A stretch of 64,000 nucleotides of DNA from Ctena decussata (GCA_963989385.1 OZ022501.1:97758979-97822978); one strand, 5' to 3'. Numbered from the stretch's first letter, positions 23,871 through 36,010 are shown. The notes: generated by a model not told the origin, from the letters alone. Numbers and translations are program-made.

Positions 23871-24383
23871 AAATTGAATGTAGATTGCTGCATTCCTTTC
23901 CATTTCATTCACGCTTTGCACCAGGCACTCTCAATCAGCTGAGTCATGCCCAGGGAAAGCTATATCATGCAAAACAATAAAGACTCAGGTTGGCTGCAGT
24001 CTGATCAGTCAACCCTGTTCATATCTATACACTAAGGAATTAAAGGCTCTGGAGTCGTGAGCAACCTCTTCATTGCCCATGAAAATATTTACCTTGCAGT
24101 GCTGCTGTAAGTGATGCATGTCACATCAACACCAAAATACAGAGCCTGAATATTTTCTGTACCCTATTCAATCTTCAGATGTCCTGTCAGTCAATGTATC
24201 ATTTATAAATCTGTAGCATGATGAGCAGTGTCGACCCAGATCTCTCCTGAACTGTGTGTCCAAAAATCAAACTTTTCTAAAGTGCTTGTCATTTAGCTCT
24301 GGCACTGCATTACTGCCATATTTCTGTGAACTTCCAATTCTCATTAAATAAATTCCACCAGGGCCAATTTAGGTGATGTCAGT
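23871..24383. other. No gene seen
   Basis: No repeat match or exon found. Confidence 0.4.
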
Positions 24384-24626
24384 TTCAGCCACGACATGAC
24401 AAAAAACAAACAAAGTGGCTTGTGCCCCCAGCGAGGACTCAGATCAGCCTGTCCATCCCCCAGTCTCATCAGAGTCTTGGCTGTTTGCTTTAAGGGTAGA
24501 TAAGAGTCCAAGCTAGCTGCACGCGGGAAGTGAAGACTCTGATCAGACTGGGCAGATGCCAAGGGTCATTTGAATCTTTGCTGGGCGCACATGCCACTTT
24601 GCTGATTTTGTCCTGTCGCGGCTTAT
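24384..24626. mobile_element. MITE H1 copy 6
   Basis: CAGCCACGACATGAC to CCTGTCGCGGCTTA; diverged but full length. Confidence 0.8.
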
Positions 24627-25157
24627 TTCTCTTTAACAAGTCTGTCTGTCTCCTATTTATTTGGTACTTGGGTTACCTGGGTCAATTTACTTGACACAGT
24701 CTGAAGAACCCAACAGGAAGTGTTTTTTTTTTATCATTTCCTACCTTAGTAATACCAGTCAACAAATAAAGGTTCAGAGATCACTGTGTCTGACTGGTCA
24801 CACTTTACTATGCAATCGCTACACCAGTTTCAACTTTAAATCCCACTTTCTAAACAGTAGAAATGTTTTTTTTGGACAAAATTGATATCACTCAAGCGTA
24901 ATTTTGCCAAAATATTGCTATATTTATATGCAGACCGATGGCAGCTACCCTGTGAGCTATGCTATGGGTCTAGATGACTTCCAATGACATGCCATCACTA
25001 AAGGTAAATGTGCATATTTTCAGGGGAAGTAACTCTGCCACTTTTATAATTATCCTCCTTCTCAACAGGAGTCAACTCTTGAAGGAAATAATTTGTTCCT
25101 CTGTGATAAGCAAGAGCAGACCTTTTGGAGGGGTTTTGTTGTCTAGGGAAGCAAACA

Positions 25158-25380
25158 GGGGCCGTATTCACAAAACGACTTAAGTGGTTGCTATGCTGTT
25201 GCTAAGGCTAAATTTCTTTGAAGGAGATTCCCTACAGCTATGAAATTTGCTCTGGAGGAACAGTCTTACAAAGAAAGTTCCTCCAGACCAAATTTCATAG
25301 TTGTAGGGAATCTCCTTTATAGATATTTAGCCATAGCAACCGCATAGCAACCACTTCAGTGGCTTTATGAATACGGCCCC
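25158..25380. mobile_element. Hairpin MITE with GGGGCCGTATTCA ends
   Basis: Left GGGGCCGTATTCACAAAACG and right TATGAATACGGCCCC; the inner arms GGAGATTCCCTAC... and GTAGGGAATCTCC also pair, so most of the 223 bp can fold on itself. Confidence 0.85.
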
Positions 25381-25509
25381 AGGAAGTCACTGAAGATGTT
25401 CGCCTTGGTAAGAATAGTAGAAAAACATGGCAGTGTACCCAAATACCTATGTATACAATTACATATTGACCTTAGATTCATATATATATTTGCATATACA
25501 CAAATGTAT

Positions 25510-25749
25510 ATGAGCCGCGACACGAGAAAACCACTATGTGGTTGTGCGCCCTGCGCATCCTCAGATCAGCCTGAGCATCTGCCCAGTCTGGTCAGACTCT
25601 TCGCTAACAGCTTAAAGGGAAGCTAATGGACTGAGCTACCTCCATGCGGACAGCGAAGACTCTGATCAGACTGGGCGGATGCCCAGGCTGATCTGAGTCA
25701 GCGCTTGGCGCACAACCACATTGTTGGTTTTCTTGTGTCACGGCTCATA
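25510..25749. mobile_element. MITE H1 copy 7
   Basis: ATGAGCCGCGACACGAG to TTGTGTCACGGCTCAT, full length. Confidence 0.9.
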
Positions 25750-25779
25750 TGTAAAGCAACATAAGATAATTTGCTTATA

Positions 25780-26107
25780 TACCGTAATTGACCCATTTAC
25801 CGCACATGCCCCTATAACCGCACACCAAGACCATTTCCGGAAAAACTGCTCAAGCGCACACTGTTTTTTCTTTGAAACTCTTACAACACCCAATAACTAA
25901 CAGGGGATTCAACGGGGAAGGCTTTCGTATCATGAAAAGTATAAACACACAGTATTTCTAGTACTATACCTCATGTTGCGTCTATCCAGTCACCCTGCAT
26001 TTCATTGTTCTGAGTGTGCCGTTATTAGATACATTTTTATCCACACCATTTTGTTGTAATTTTGAATAAGTTAAGCACATGGTGCGGTAAATGGGTTGAT
26101 TACGGTA
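25780..26107. mobile_element. TACCGTA-ended MITE, small member
   Basis: TACCGTAATTGACCCATTTA then CCGCAC at the left, GTGCGGTAAATGGGTTGATT then ACGGTA at the right, at a TA site. The ends match those of the 2.1-kb element at 53205. They resemble pogo/Tigger-type ends. Confidence 0.8.
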
Positions 26108-26289
26108 TAATCAAGAGCTTATTTTCTCACAGAACTGTACTTTTTTTTTCATATCAGCTGTACTTTAGCACCAAAGAACACTTTCAGGAAAACACCTCAT
26201 TAAGCATCCTTAGAGTCATCATTGACCATGACATATATTGGGCGAAAAACATGTACAGCAAAAATTCTACGTATTGGGACAGATAGACC

Positions 26290-26362
26290 AGGGCAAACAG
26301 TGCAGACCCAGATCAGACTGCTCATAAGGAGCAGTCTGATCAGGACCTACACTGTTTGCCAT
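26290..26362. repeat. Hairpin H4 copy
   Basis: GGCAAACAGTGCAGACCCAG and GGACCTACACTGTTTGCC arms, inner CAGACTGCTC / GAGCAGTCTG. Confidence 0.85.
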
Positions 26363-26364
26363 TC

Positions 26365-27150
26365 AATAAGCATCCCTTCGATCCACTACTGCATTGTAAA
26401 ACCTAACTCTTCCATCTTTACAACAATTATTGTGATTATTTTAGGTGTCCCAATTTTTAGGATTTTTATGGTAAACGAAGAAAGGACAAGAAGACCAGTG
26501 TTTTTTGCCTCTAGCACTGGTGAGAGCGTAAAAGGACATAAAACCTTGAATGGTAGCTATTTACATGATCTATAAATAGTTGTCTTTGATTCCAGGAAAT
26601 TAATTATCCAGAATAAGGCTAAATCTCACCATTCCAATAATTGCTTAGGAACAGTAAAAGCTATATTTTGGTATTTTATTAGAGGCTAGGGACACAACAT
26701 GAGATCTGGCTGGAAGTCTTAAACCCGCTTTCATTTAATCAAGTCTCAGAAGCCTAAAATTATACACCTACAACATGAGGGAAAAAATAGTCACCTCTGA
26801 CAGTGTTCGTCATTAGAGACAGGAATTACCCACAGAAAAACGTAATAATTGTGTATATTGAGACATCTTATTACTCACCTGATTCAAGGCATTTATTTAC
26901 TGAAGAAAACAATTTTGAATTTTGACAAGTGTGCCTGTTTTATCATGAGAAACTGAACTCTTAAAGTGCCAAAAACAGCAAGCAGCAAAATTTACATCTG
27001 TAAAATTTCATCTGGAATAAATAGCAATACAGCAATGCTAATGCCCTATTTTGCTAAATTGTTTCCTAGTGTGGCATTAAATTCTGTAACAAGTCCCCAT
27101 ACTTCAAATCATTTTTCTATAACCAGTCTAAATCATGGATATGTGATCCT
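26365..27150. other. No gene; partial MITE H2 near 26961-27015
   Basis: TTAAAGTGCCAAAAACAGCA followed by AAAATTTACATCTGTAAAAT resembles one end of H2. Confidence 0.4.
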
Positions 27151-27154
27151 CATA

Positions 27155-28325
27155 GTAAAGGTGTCAGAACATGGAAATGCAACCCTTACTTAAGGTGTAA
27201 GTAAGCCCTGTCAGAATCCTTATCAAAGACATCCATGGAAAACCCAGTCCATGCAGGTGTCACTGAAACTTCTGAACCCAATGCTCACGCAGGGTGGCAT
27301 TAAAGACTAAATGAGCCATGGAAATGCAATACTTATCTGGAGTGTCAGTAAGACCTGTCTGAAACATGGAAATGCAGTTCTTACCTACAGAATCAGTAAG
27401 ACCTGTCAAACTCATGAAACTGCAGCCCTTATCTATGGTCAGTAACACCTGTCTGAATCATAGAAATGCAATCCTTACCTACAATCAGTAAGACCTGTCC
27501 GAATCATGGAAATACAGCCCTTACCTACACTGTAAGTAAGACCTGTCTGAATCATGGAAATGCAGCCTTTACCTACAGTATCAGTAAGACCTGTCTGAAT
27601 CATGGAAGTAAGACATGAATGAATTAGGAAATGCACCTTCTGATGGCAGTAAAACTGTGTGGGCCACAGAAATGCAAACCTTATCCATGGTGGCAGTAAG
27701 TTCCATCTGAACCACGGAAATGCAATCCTTATCCAAGGTGCAGTGAGTTTTGTCTGAACAATGGAAATGCAATCCTTATCCATGGTGGCAGTAAGACTAG
27801 TCTGAACCATGGAAATGCAGTCCTTACCCAAGGTGTAAGTATGTTCCGTCTGGACCATGGAAATGCAATCCATTCCCAAGGTGTCAGTAAATTTTACCCA
27901 AACCATGGAAATGGAATCCTTACCCAAGGTGTCAGTAACATTAGTAAGAACCATTGAAATGCAATCCTCATCCAAGGTGTCAGCAAGTTTTGCAATCCAT
28001 ATCCAAGGTGTCAGTATGTTCCGTCTGAATCATGGAAATGCAATCCTTACCGAAAGTGTCAGTATGTTCTCTCTGAACCATGGAAATGCAATCCTTACCG
28101 AAGGTGTCAGTATGTTCTCTTTGAACCATGGAAATGCAATCCTTACTAACCCAAAGTGTCAGCCAGACTAGTATAAACCATGAAAATGCAATCCTTATCC
28201 ATATTTTCAGTAAGTCCTGTCTAAACCATTGAAATGCAAAGTCATTAAGACCAGTTAGTATCCTCAACCCCAGCTGTCAGTCAGGCTTGTGAGAACCATG
28301 GAAATGCAATCCTTGCCCAAGTATA
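27155..28325. repeat. ~46-bp minisatellite
   Basis: About 24 units of the type CATGGAAATGCAATCCTTAC plus CNAAGGTGTCAGTAAG and CTGTCTGAAC. Some units are shortened near 27600-27700 and 27990. It is open in several frames because of composition. Confidence 0.9.
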
Positions 28326-28726
28326 GTAGTAAGTTAGAATATGGCAACATATCAATCTACTTTGATTTTTTTCACTGAAATAACAACATCATGCTGCCAG
28401 CAGCTGATTGGAAGCTGACACAATCATGATTGTGAAATGGTTAATGAAAAAAGATAAGGAAGCTAGTATTGACATCATACAGTAAAGAGCCTGATGACAC
28501 CACCAAGATGTTCAGACTGGCACAGAGCTTTGCTGGTCAAATATAGCAAAGTAGTTGTTTCAGGAAATCATGGAAATCTGCAGAGTTTGTCTCTGACAGG
28601 ATCAACAGATACGGCTGATCATGAAATTTTTAAGGTGTATGGGCACACTTCCAGGTGTTTTTCCCACCATTTTTTTTAACAAAAACAAAAGCAGTGCTTT
28701 CTTGGTGGCCTTATCATGAGTCTACT
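28326..28726. other. No gene seen
   Basis: Unremarkable intergenic or intronic DNA. Confidence 0.4.
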
Positions 28727-28780
28727 CTTACAGAAAGGAATTTGCTCCAAGGGGAGCAAATTCTTTTCTTTAAGAGTTGA
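28727..28780. repeat. Foldback repeat copy
   Basis: CTCTTACAGAAAGGAATTTG and AAATTCTTTTCTTTAAGAG arms, loop CTCCAAGGGGAG. Confidence 0.65.
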
Positions 28781-29178
28781 CTCCTAATGAGAAAGGAGGC
28801 AAAAATGCAAAAGAATTGCTTCCCCTGAAAGTGTATCTATTCACCTTAAAAAAGTAATTATCAGTTATTGTCTGGGCTACACAAGCAGAAAAGAGCCTTA
28901 GAACAAAGAATGTGAATACATACAACAGTAAGTTTTGAAATAAACAAATGGATGAAATGGTGGACCCTATACTATGTGGCAGCTTCTTGCGGAAGGAGGA
29001 TGCAATGTCCACCAATGTACAGAGACAATTTATACATCCCATGAAAGGGACTCATGCAAACACTTACAGACCATCTTATCCATGCATTTATGGGTCAAAC
29101 AGTTTTGCTTACTGCTACCAGCACCTAGTCACATTTCCTTTTGGGGGTCCATATCTGTGTATCAAAATATTTCTGATT

Positions 29179-29384
29179 TGAGCCGCGACACAACAAAACC
29201 AACAATGTGGTTGTGCTCCCAGTCTGATCAGAGTCTTCGCTGTCCGCATAGAGGTAGCTTAGACCCTTAGCTACCCTTTGAGCACTTAACAATGAGTCTG
29301 ACCAAACTGGGCAAATGCCCAGGCTGATCTGAGTCTGTGCACGACACACAACCACTTTGTTGGTTTTCTCGTGTTGCGGCTCAT
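29179..29384. mobile_element. MITE H1 copy 8, internally deleted
   Basis: TGAGCCGCGACACAACAAAA to TCTCGTGTTGCGGCTCAT. The first half of the left inner hairpin is missing (GTGCTCCCAGTCTGATCAGA). It lies about 120 bp downstream of the SAM exon donor. Confidence 0.85.
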
Positions 29385-29502
29385 TTGTTGATGTTTATAT
29401 GATTTATGTGTTCAGACCAAGTAGCACATCACATGTGATAAGCTCTTGGTTCAGACTTGTGATTTTGGTACTAACTGACTGCTCTTAGTAACTGGTACTT
29501 AC

Positions 29503-29637
29503 ATTCAGTTTCTCCTCATCCATAGCAAGGAGGTCCTTCCCACTGATACCGCGGTCCCGGAATAACTCGGCATATCTGTACAGGTTCAGGGCGGCCATCC
29601 AGTCCACAACATTACTCGTTGACCACTCCTCCAGGCC
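29503..29637 (-). CDS. Exon 3 of the C1-SAM protein: N-terminal two thirds of a SAM domain
   Basis: This 135-nt exon (45 codons, phase 0 at both ends) has acceptor ACTTCAG and donor GTAAGT. It contains W-S-x3-V-x2-W-M at residues 5-13, then LNLYRYAELFRD, then the I-x-G-x2-L-L core and a final EEKLN. This is the order of helices 1 to 4 of a SAM domain, a module that forms homo- or hetero-oligomers in signalling and scaffold proteins. The last helix, normally beginning LGI, must lie in a further exon at lower coordinates, which I could not find. Linked to the C1 domain by phase only. The GC content is clearly above that of the flanking introns. C1 plus SAM also occurs in diacylglycerol kinases delta/eta, but there a kinase domain separates them, so I do not name the gene. 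Confidence 0.88.
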
Positions 29638-29892
29638 CTGAAGTTAAATTAAAAGCAAAAGAGATGGCTAAAAGGTTGTCTTGAGAAAAATGCAGGTTGG
29701 CAAAAATTTTGCCATACCTCCCAGCCAACAGCTGAAGTCACTGTGCCTCACAGCAAATTTTCAAGCTAACCTAGGCTTAAAGCAAAACCTTAAACTGAAT
29801 CTATATACATGTACATTCAAATGCTAATCGGACCATCATGGTCATTTCCCAGCATAAATATCATGTTAATCTGGCTATAAGATCAGGTTCCC

Positions 29893-29895
<3 letters not shown>

Positions 29896-29943
<48 letters not shown>
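29896..29943. repeat. 48-base C homopolymer
   Basis: Uninterrupted run of C followed by AACCACCCCTGCCCC. Length in assembly may be approximate. Confidence 0.9.
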
Positions 29944-29945
<2 letters not shown>

Positions 29946-30199
29946 CCACCCCTGCCCCCTCTCCAAAGTGGTCCCAAATTCTGTAAATCTGTTGTATTAA
30001 TTCTGCAATATAGTATAAAGATGTCTTTTTCCCTTCAAAACTTAACCCCAAAACCTAGTTATGTCTTGTTAGATGGAACTAAATTTTTGGAGTTGTTTTG
30101 GAGGGAGAAAATTATAAAGGATCTAGATTTTTTGGGAGTCGTTTTGGATGGGGAAACCCTCCAATAATGACAGCCTAGGCTTATAATTTTAAGAATAAT

Positions 30200-30307
30200 C
30201 CCAGCGGGCACATGACGTCGAAATGACGTCGTAGTGACGTCGATGCGACGTTGTGACGTCGCATCAACGTCACTTCGACGTCAGTTCAACGTCATGTGCC
30301 TGCTGGG
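30200..30307. mobile_element. TGACGTCG-rich foldback with CCCAGC ends
   Basis: CCCAGCGGGCACATGACGTC at the left and ACGTCATGTGCCTGCTGGG at the right, with repeated ATGACGTCGTAGTGACGTCG units between. Relatives are at 34239 and 56032. Confidence 0.8.
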
Positions 30308-30309
30308 AT

Positions 30310-31830
30310 GTATGACTCTGATGACAGTCAAAGAGTTTTCTAATATAAATGGACATGTTGACACACAAATTGTATGACATGGTTCTGATTAGATCAAAAT
30401 GTATATTCAAATGTACAGAGAGATGACAAACAATATTTTTTGGTCACAGTGACATAGACTTAACTTGCAAGCTAGGGTCAACAGGCCACTTCACCCACAC
30501 TGAAAAACTATATAATTACTGTCATACTCTCCTATCTGCAATGTACAAAAATGACCCACAATGCAATATTACGTGACCTACTAAGAACTATTTCATGTAC
30601 GTGTGCATACACTTGCAACATTATAATCTTGAGGATAACAATTAATATTGCGTCACGTCCAAAGAAACCATATAAGCTAAAATCAATGCATATGGGCAGG
30701 CCTATCTGCAGATATGCACAGTCTGTTCAGTGCATGCATTTCTACAAGGATCAATTAGTTTCTATGCGAACTGCACATGCTCTGATCAGCCTGCACAACT
30801 CTGCAGGCTGATCTGGGCATGTGCAGTTTGCATAAGTCCACTAACAGATTTTTCTGATGTCGCACCTCAATTAATATGTCACCAAATTATCTTCTTATTC
30901 AATTTCCTGTCAAAAACAATTCAGGTGTGGAAGAATTTTATCTATCCTGACATTGTAATTCTGTAATTGCTTTTGTGCAAAATCAAATGCAGTGCCGTGG
31001 CTATTGTATTAGGCAATATGCACATGCCAATTGCACGCTAACTGCACAAATCAAAACGACAATCGTTGCAGGAGGTGACCGCATTTTAAAACGCTTGTCA
31101 GTCAATGCTATTGTTTCTGTGCATATGCCTAGTGAAATGAGGGCTTGGGATATTAAAATTTCGAGGGAAAGAAGTCTGACATTACATGTTCTTACTGTGG
31201 AATCTTATTCAAAATGCAAGACCCTGGATCTTGTTAGTCTCCTAATGGGGAAAGTCTGAAAGAGACACTAACATTTTGAGTTAGCTGAAAAGATCATTTG
31301 AACATTTAGTTCTGGCTTATCTGCAAGGACTTTCATTGACTATACTAACCCTAAACTTGTTCCAGTTCTGGGATAATTGCCCCCATTTTACAGTAATTTG
31401 TTAATAATTTTCAAATTTTTAGGGTAACTGCCATACAGCTAACCAAAATTGTAACACAACAAGTAATCATAAAGTAAGTTACTGTTTCAAACAATGTACA
31501 AAACGCAAGTGTTCCATGAAATAGCTATGAATTACAACTTTACAAGTGCAAAACATACGTCAAAACAGTGTCATACATGCATGTACTTTTAAACCATTTT
31601 AAAACACTTTAAAATGCAGTTAAAATTTACAGCCTCTTTAACCCATATTTTGTAAGTACTATATATATACAAGAATGGGTTAAAAGTACTGTACAGGAAT
31701 GGGTTAAAACTAGGATAGTTTTTGTATGAATACAATCCACAGACAATAGATAAGTCAGCAAGGCTGAGAAAATAGCAAAAAGCAAGAATGATCACTGAAA
31801 CAGCATCAGCAAGCAATACCACTGTTTAGC
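30310..31830. other. Mostly unrecognised; one modular hairpin
   Basis: A palindrome GCGAACTGCACATGCTCTGA ... GCATGTGCAGTTTGC at 30769-30835 belongs to the modular hairpin group. No gene signal, although 30975-31259 is open on the plus strand. Confidence 0.5.
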
Positions 31831-31834
31831 CTTG

Positions 31835-31985
31835 TGCAGATGACAAAATTTACACCAGCAAAATTTCAAAAAAGTTTCGTCCAAGCTATATCATACTGAA
31901 AATTCAAAGACTAAAGGGCAAACAGTGTATATCCAGATGAGCTACTTGCAAATTCAACTGTTTTCATTTTTGTCTCTTAAGATTT
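31835..31985. mobile_element. MITE H2 copy, loop deleted
   Basis: ACAAAATTTACACCAGCAAA, then GGGCAAACAGTGTATATCCA, then directly AATTCAACTGTTTTCATTTT. The second half of the hairpin is missing. Confidence 0.6.
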
Positions 31986-31989
31986 TTGC

Positions 31990-32700
31990 AGTACATAATG
32001 CAGGGTGTTTTCAGACTTTGAAACATAATCTCGCACTTTATGATGCATGTTCTGTAACACATGAAATATGCATGAAGATAATAACTGTAATGCAGGTATT
32101 ATATCATAAAGTCTTACACCCATATAATTCAATGACAGGTGTGCATCTATGATGAGACAACAATCACGTGTGTGGCCCAGTTCAGGCATGCCGCCAGTGC
32201 AGTTCCTGTCGCAAAACCAAGATTTCACCATATACCATAGTTTTCTGTCTATTCAATTCTATTCTATCCCAAACCTTGCAAGGTAACGCTAAGGCACCAC
32301 AAATGACTTCATTGCAATTAAACCGTTTACATGTCATTTTCTTCCGAAGTCACGTTAAGTAAACATAGTCCAAAAATGCTCTCCCTTTCTAAGACACTAA
32401 GCATGTCAATTCATGAACTTCAGAGATAACTGATCTACAGTTTTGATCACAGCTGCCTAATCATTTTCACAGCGCTACTTTGACAGGGATTCTATTTATT
32501 TTTCTCATTCAAATCACTACATTGGTGGGTTTCAAACTTCTCATGCAAAACTTCAAAAAAGACATGAAACAAAGTTATTTTCCAGAATTTACCAGAATTA
32601 TAGGTTGTGTCCAGGGGGCAACCTTCCGAGACTATCAGCTTGCCCCCAGCAAATTTAACCCGTGTCGGGCAAGTGGGCAATTGCTTATTTCTAACACTGT
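31990..32700. other. No gene; short LINE 3-prime match
   Basis: CCAAACCTTGCAAGGTAACG and GGCACCACAAATGACTTC at 32270-32310 match the end of the LINE at 23600. Confidence 0.45.
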
Positions 32701-32704
32701 AAGG

Positions 32705-32901
32705 TTAACCCTTAATGCATTGAAAAAGCAGACCACATGCAGAAGTCATTTGCAAAAGTGAAAAAATATTTTGTCCAAGCTATTTCTTTGACTAGAGGTC
32801 ACACAGTTCAGAGCTAGATGAAGCAGCTCATTTGGAGCCGCCTCATCTGGATCTTCGCGGTTAGCCAATTCAACTATTTTCATGTTTGGTGCTTTAAAGG
32901 T
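32705..32901. mobile_element. MITE H2 copy, diverged
   Basis: TTAACCCTTAATGCATTG at the left, GGTGCTTTAAAGGTG at the right, loop AAGCAGCTCATTTGGAGCCG. Confidence 0.65.
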
Positions 32902-32904
32902 GAA

Positions 32905-33438
32905 AATGATCCAAAACATGAATCCTGACCAGAGACTGCTGATACTAAAGACGTAGTAGTCTGCATGGATACCAAACATGATCTAATCTGCTGGTCGTTT
33001 GATTTTACGATGACACAATATGAGACATTTATGAAAGGATTGACAAAACCTGAGTGCACCTCGACTTAGAAAACTTTCTAAACTATGTTACCACAAAACT
33101 TTAGAAAATTCAAATTCTAGATGGTTCCACTAGCGCCAACGTGAATGACTAAAGGACATGAATGACACGCAAAAAGGTTGAGATACCCATCACACCTCCA
33201 CACACAACAGACAGGTGCCAAATCTGGGCTCGAGATAAGATATAGTATCAGAGGTGAAAATTCTGAAGATTGTTTTCTTATTTCTCTTTAATAGATATGT
33301 TTTCGATTTTCAAGAATAGCTTGGCCAGAACAATGCTAATCAAATTGATCAAATAAGTTTAACTGACAGATCCTCTTTACAAAAGTTTCAAGAAATAAGA
33401 AAACAAAATCTACCAAAAATTTTGCCTGCCATATATAT
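32905..33438. other. No gene; possible 140-bp TIR repeat
   Basis: GTTTTCTTATTTCT at 33273 and AGAAATAAGAAAAC at 33390 are inverted. Nothing else seen. Confidence 0.35.
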
Positions 33439-33680
33439 ATGAGCCGCGACGTGACAAAACCAACAAAGTGGTTATGCGCCCAGCGCAGACTCAGATCAGC
33501 CTGGGCATCCGCCCAGTCTGATCAGAGTCTTCGCTGTCCGCATGGAGGTAGCTTAGACCCTTAGCTACCCTTTAAGCAATTAACGAAGAGTCTGACCGGA
33601 CTGGGCGGATGCCCAGGCTGATCTGAGTCTTCGCTGGGCGCACAACCACATTGTTGGTTTTGTCGTGTCGCGGCTCATAT
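33439..33680. mobile_element. MITE H1 copy 9, best preserved
   Basis: ATGAGCCGCGACGTGAC to TCGTGTCGCGGCTCAT. Both arms contain a complete inner hairpin GCGCAGACTCAGATCAGCCT GGGC / GCCCAG TCTGATCAGAGTCTTCGC. Confidence 0.95.
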
Positions 33681-34132
33681 CTAGATCTGGAGTTCTTTAA
33701 ACTATTCAATTAGAACCCAAATGATCAAAGAAAATTATTGATCTTTGAAGACATAGGTCAACTTTGGTAATCAAACCATATCGCATGCCCATTGTCTTAC
33801 TAACTATACAAAGCTTTAACCTATGTTGGGCTTCGGTTCTGAACTAAATAACCTCAGTCAAGAATAATAGGAGTTTGTCAAAAAGTTTGACAAAAATTGC
33901 CTGACTGTCACAGTACCAAGAGTCGCTAAAGTTCAACAAGATAAACTAGATAAGTATTTGATACCAAAACATGGTTAAACGTTTAACCTTGCTGCCTTAA
34001 TTTTAGGTTATTCCCATCAGCTGATGCCAGAATCTTATTCAGCTCAAATCTTGTGTTACAATTACTGGCTTTTAAATATATTTGACCAATCTGCTTGGAT
34101 AAAATGGTCAACAAGTTTCGGTGCTTCACTTT
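33681..34132. other. No gene seen
   Basis: AT-rich, no signature. Confidence 0.4.
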
Positions 34133-34208
34133 AAGATCTACCATGGTAATTGACAGCTTTTCTGATGGCTAGCCATCAGAAAAGCTGTCAATTACCATGG
34201 TAGATCTT
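34133..34208. repeat. Perfect 76-bp palindrome
   Basis: AAGATCTACCATGGTAATTG... is an exact inverted copy about the centre GATGGCT/AGCCATC at 34170/34171. No spacer. Confidence 0.95.
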
Positions 34209-34238
34209 TGTCCTTGCATACCAATTATATCAACTTTA

Positions 34239-34683
34239 CCCAGCAGGCACAGGACGTCGCAGTGACCACAGGGTATAATTGATTCCGACAATTTTCGCTT
34301 CCTGCAGAGACTGTACATCATATCTGGCTTCCGCTGAGACTGTCCGCGAACTCTTGCTTCCTGCCGAGACTTCTGTACATGATAAATGGGTTCCTGCAGA
34401 GACTGTCTGCATGATTCTGCTTCCTGCCGAGGCTCTCGGCAGGAAGCAGAGTCACGCGGAAGTCTCGGCAGGAAGCGATTTCTCGAGGACAGTAGTCTCT
34501 GCAGGAAGCAAGAGTTCACGGACAGTCTCAGCGGAAGCCAAATATGATGGACAGTCTCTGCAGGAAGCGAAAATTGGCGGAATCGATTATACCCTGTGGT
34601 GACCTTGCACTGACGTCAATGTGATGTGAAGGCATTGCAGCGATGTCAGTACAATGTCAGGTTGATGTCCTGTGCCAGCTGGG
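34239..34683. mobile_element. CCCAGC...GCTGGG foldback, interrupted
   Basis: CCCAGCAGGCACAGGACGTC at the left and GATGTCCTGTGCCAGCTGGG at the right, with GACGTCAATGTGATG-type units. A CACAGGG foldback sits inside it. Confidence 0.8.
34267..34598. mobile_element. Foldback element with CACAGGG ends, copy 2
   Basis: 332 bp, CACAGGGTATAATTGATTCC to GATTATACCCTGTG, flanked by 5-bp duplication GTGAC (34262-34266, 34599-34603) made inside the CCCAGC element. Central palindrome GCTTCCTGCCGAGGCTCTCG. Confidence 0.95.
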
Positions 34684-34849
34684 TGGCTGACACTCTTCAT
34701 AAATGAAATAAGTATATTTGCATGTCCCTTCATCTATGGATCTGTTAACAGGTGCATTAAAGTTTTTATGTAAAGTTTTATTTCATTAGATGTAGCAATG
34801 GATGGAGTATCTGCTCAGCTGCTCTAGTATTACTGCAGTTCTCTTTTAA

Positions 34850-34965
34850 GTGCTTTTAACGGGGTTCCACTTTTCATTAACATATACCCATCATCCTGAT
34901 ATGACTGAAATACGGTTAAAAAGGATGTAAAATCGTAGGTTATTCATCCATCCATTTTTAAGGGT
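34850..34965 (+). mobile_element. SINE family B fragment
   Basis: GATATGACTGAAATACGGTT and TTATTCATCCATCCATTT end. Confidence 0.55.
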
Positions 34966-34969
34966 TTAA

Positions 34970-35252
34970 ACCTGTCTGAATGGCACAGTGCAGTTCTTTT
35001 CAGGCTGCAAAAGTTCAACTTTCTGCTCTGACGTGAACATGCTGTATGGTAAGTTTGGACATTGGTTCCACCACGTACCAGCTGTGTTCCCAGTTTTTGT
35101 CCCCATGGCATGGTACCTGCTAAATATCCTGACATTGTTTCCGTATGCTCATGGATCTTAAAGGCTTGGGGGTAATACCAATTTGCTTACCTGTGCTGTC
35201 AACTGAGAAGTCAGTAGTAGGCAATACTAGTATCAGTAACTGATGCTATTTT
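34970..35252. other. No gene seen
   Basis: Minus strand open for 63 codons, no support. Confidence 0.35.
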
Positions 35253-35413
35253 CAGAGCTCCAGATAAGAGGGGGTATTGAGGATAATTCAAAGATAATTT
35301 TTCTTATTTCTCAACGAAAACATATGTTGTGATGGGTCACAAAATATGTTTTTGTGGAGAAATATGGCTAATTATCCCAAAATTATCTGTTACCCCTTCT
35401 TATCTGGAGCACT
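35253..35413. mobile_element. MITE H5 copy 2
   Basis: GAGCTCCAGATAAGAGGGGG to CCCCTTCTTATCTGGAGC; the central loop is shortened to TGATGGGTCACA. Confidence 0.75.
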
Positions 35414-36010
35414 GTATTTTGTTGATGGCTGTTGACTGAGCTCAACCAGCTGATACTGCTATTGACTGTCTCCGTTGACAGCCACTTTTGCATGTATGAT
35501 AGACTGGCTCAGTCAACAGCAAATGTAGGAAAATGTCATTTCAGGTCACTTCTGGAGCAGTCTGATCTGGGTCTTCTCTGTTTTTTTAACAGTTTCATTA
35601 ACATTTCTTGCCACAATGTCAAACACAGTCATGGGGTAAATACAACAGTTATTATCAAAATTTTGTAGCTATGTGAAAAATCTGCCCCCATTACCATTTA
35701 CTTAATTTGAAAGTTTTCTTTGATCTTGTTAAGTAAGCATGCTCGACTGCCCCATTTTTACCAAACCTTTTATGGTAAAATCTATAATGATCACCCTTTA
35801 AACTGATAAAGTATATGATAAGGCATAATTGCTTGATCATTCCGATTAATTAACGACTGTGAATTGCATGTAAGTACAAGACTTGAAATATTTGAATAGT
35901 TGAATGTTTTGCTGGGAGCCACATCCATCAACCATCACACTTAAAATGCCAGGAGCACCCACCTCCCCTCCCATGCCCCCACACCCCACCACCACCAGTA
36001 GTTCCCTGGG
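35414..36010. other. No gene seen
   Basis: Short TGACTGAGC / GCTCAGTCA repeats near 35440-35520 only. Confidence 0.4.

Noticed and set aside
27475..28267. Overlapping ORFs with repeated CISM and QSLP words
   Set aside because: Reading frames through the 46-bp minisatellite; several frames and both strands are open.
29838..30167. ORF with a polyproline run
   Set aside because: The polyproline comes from the 48-base C homopolymer; no other support.
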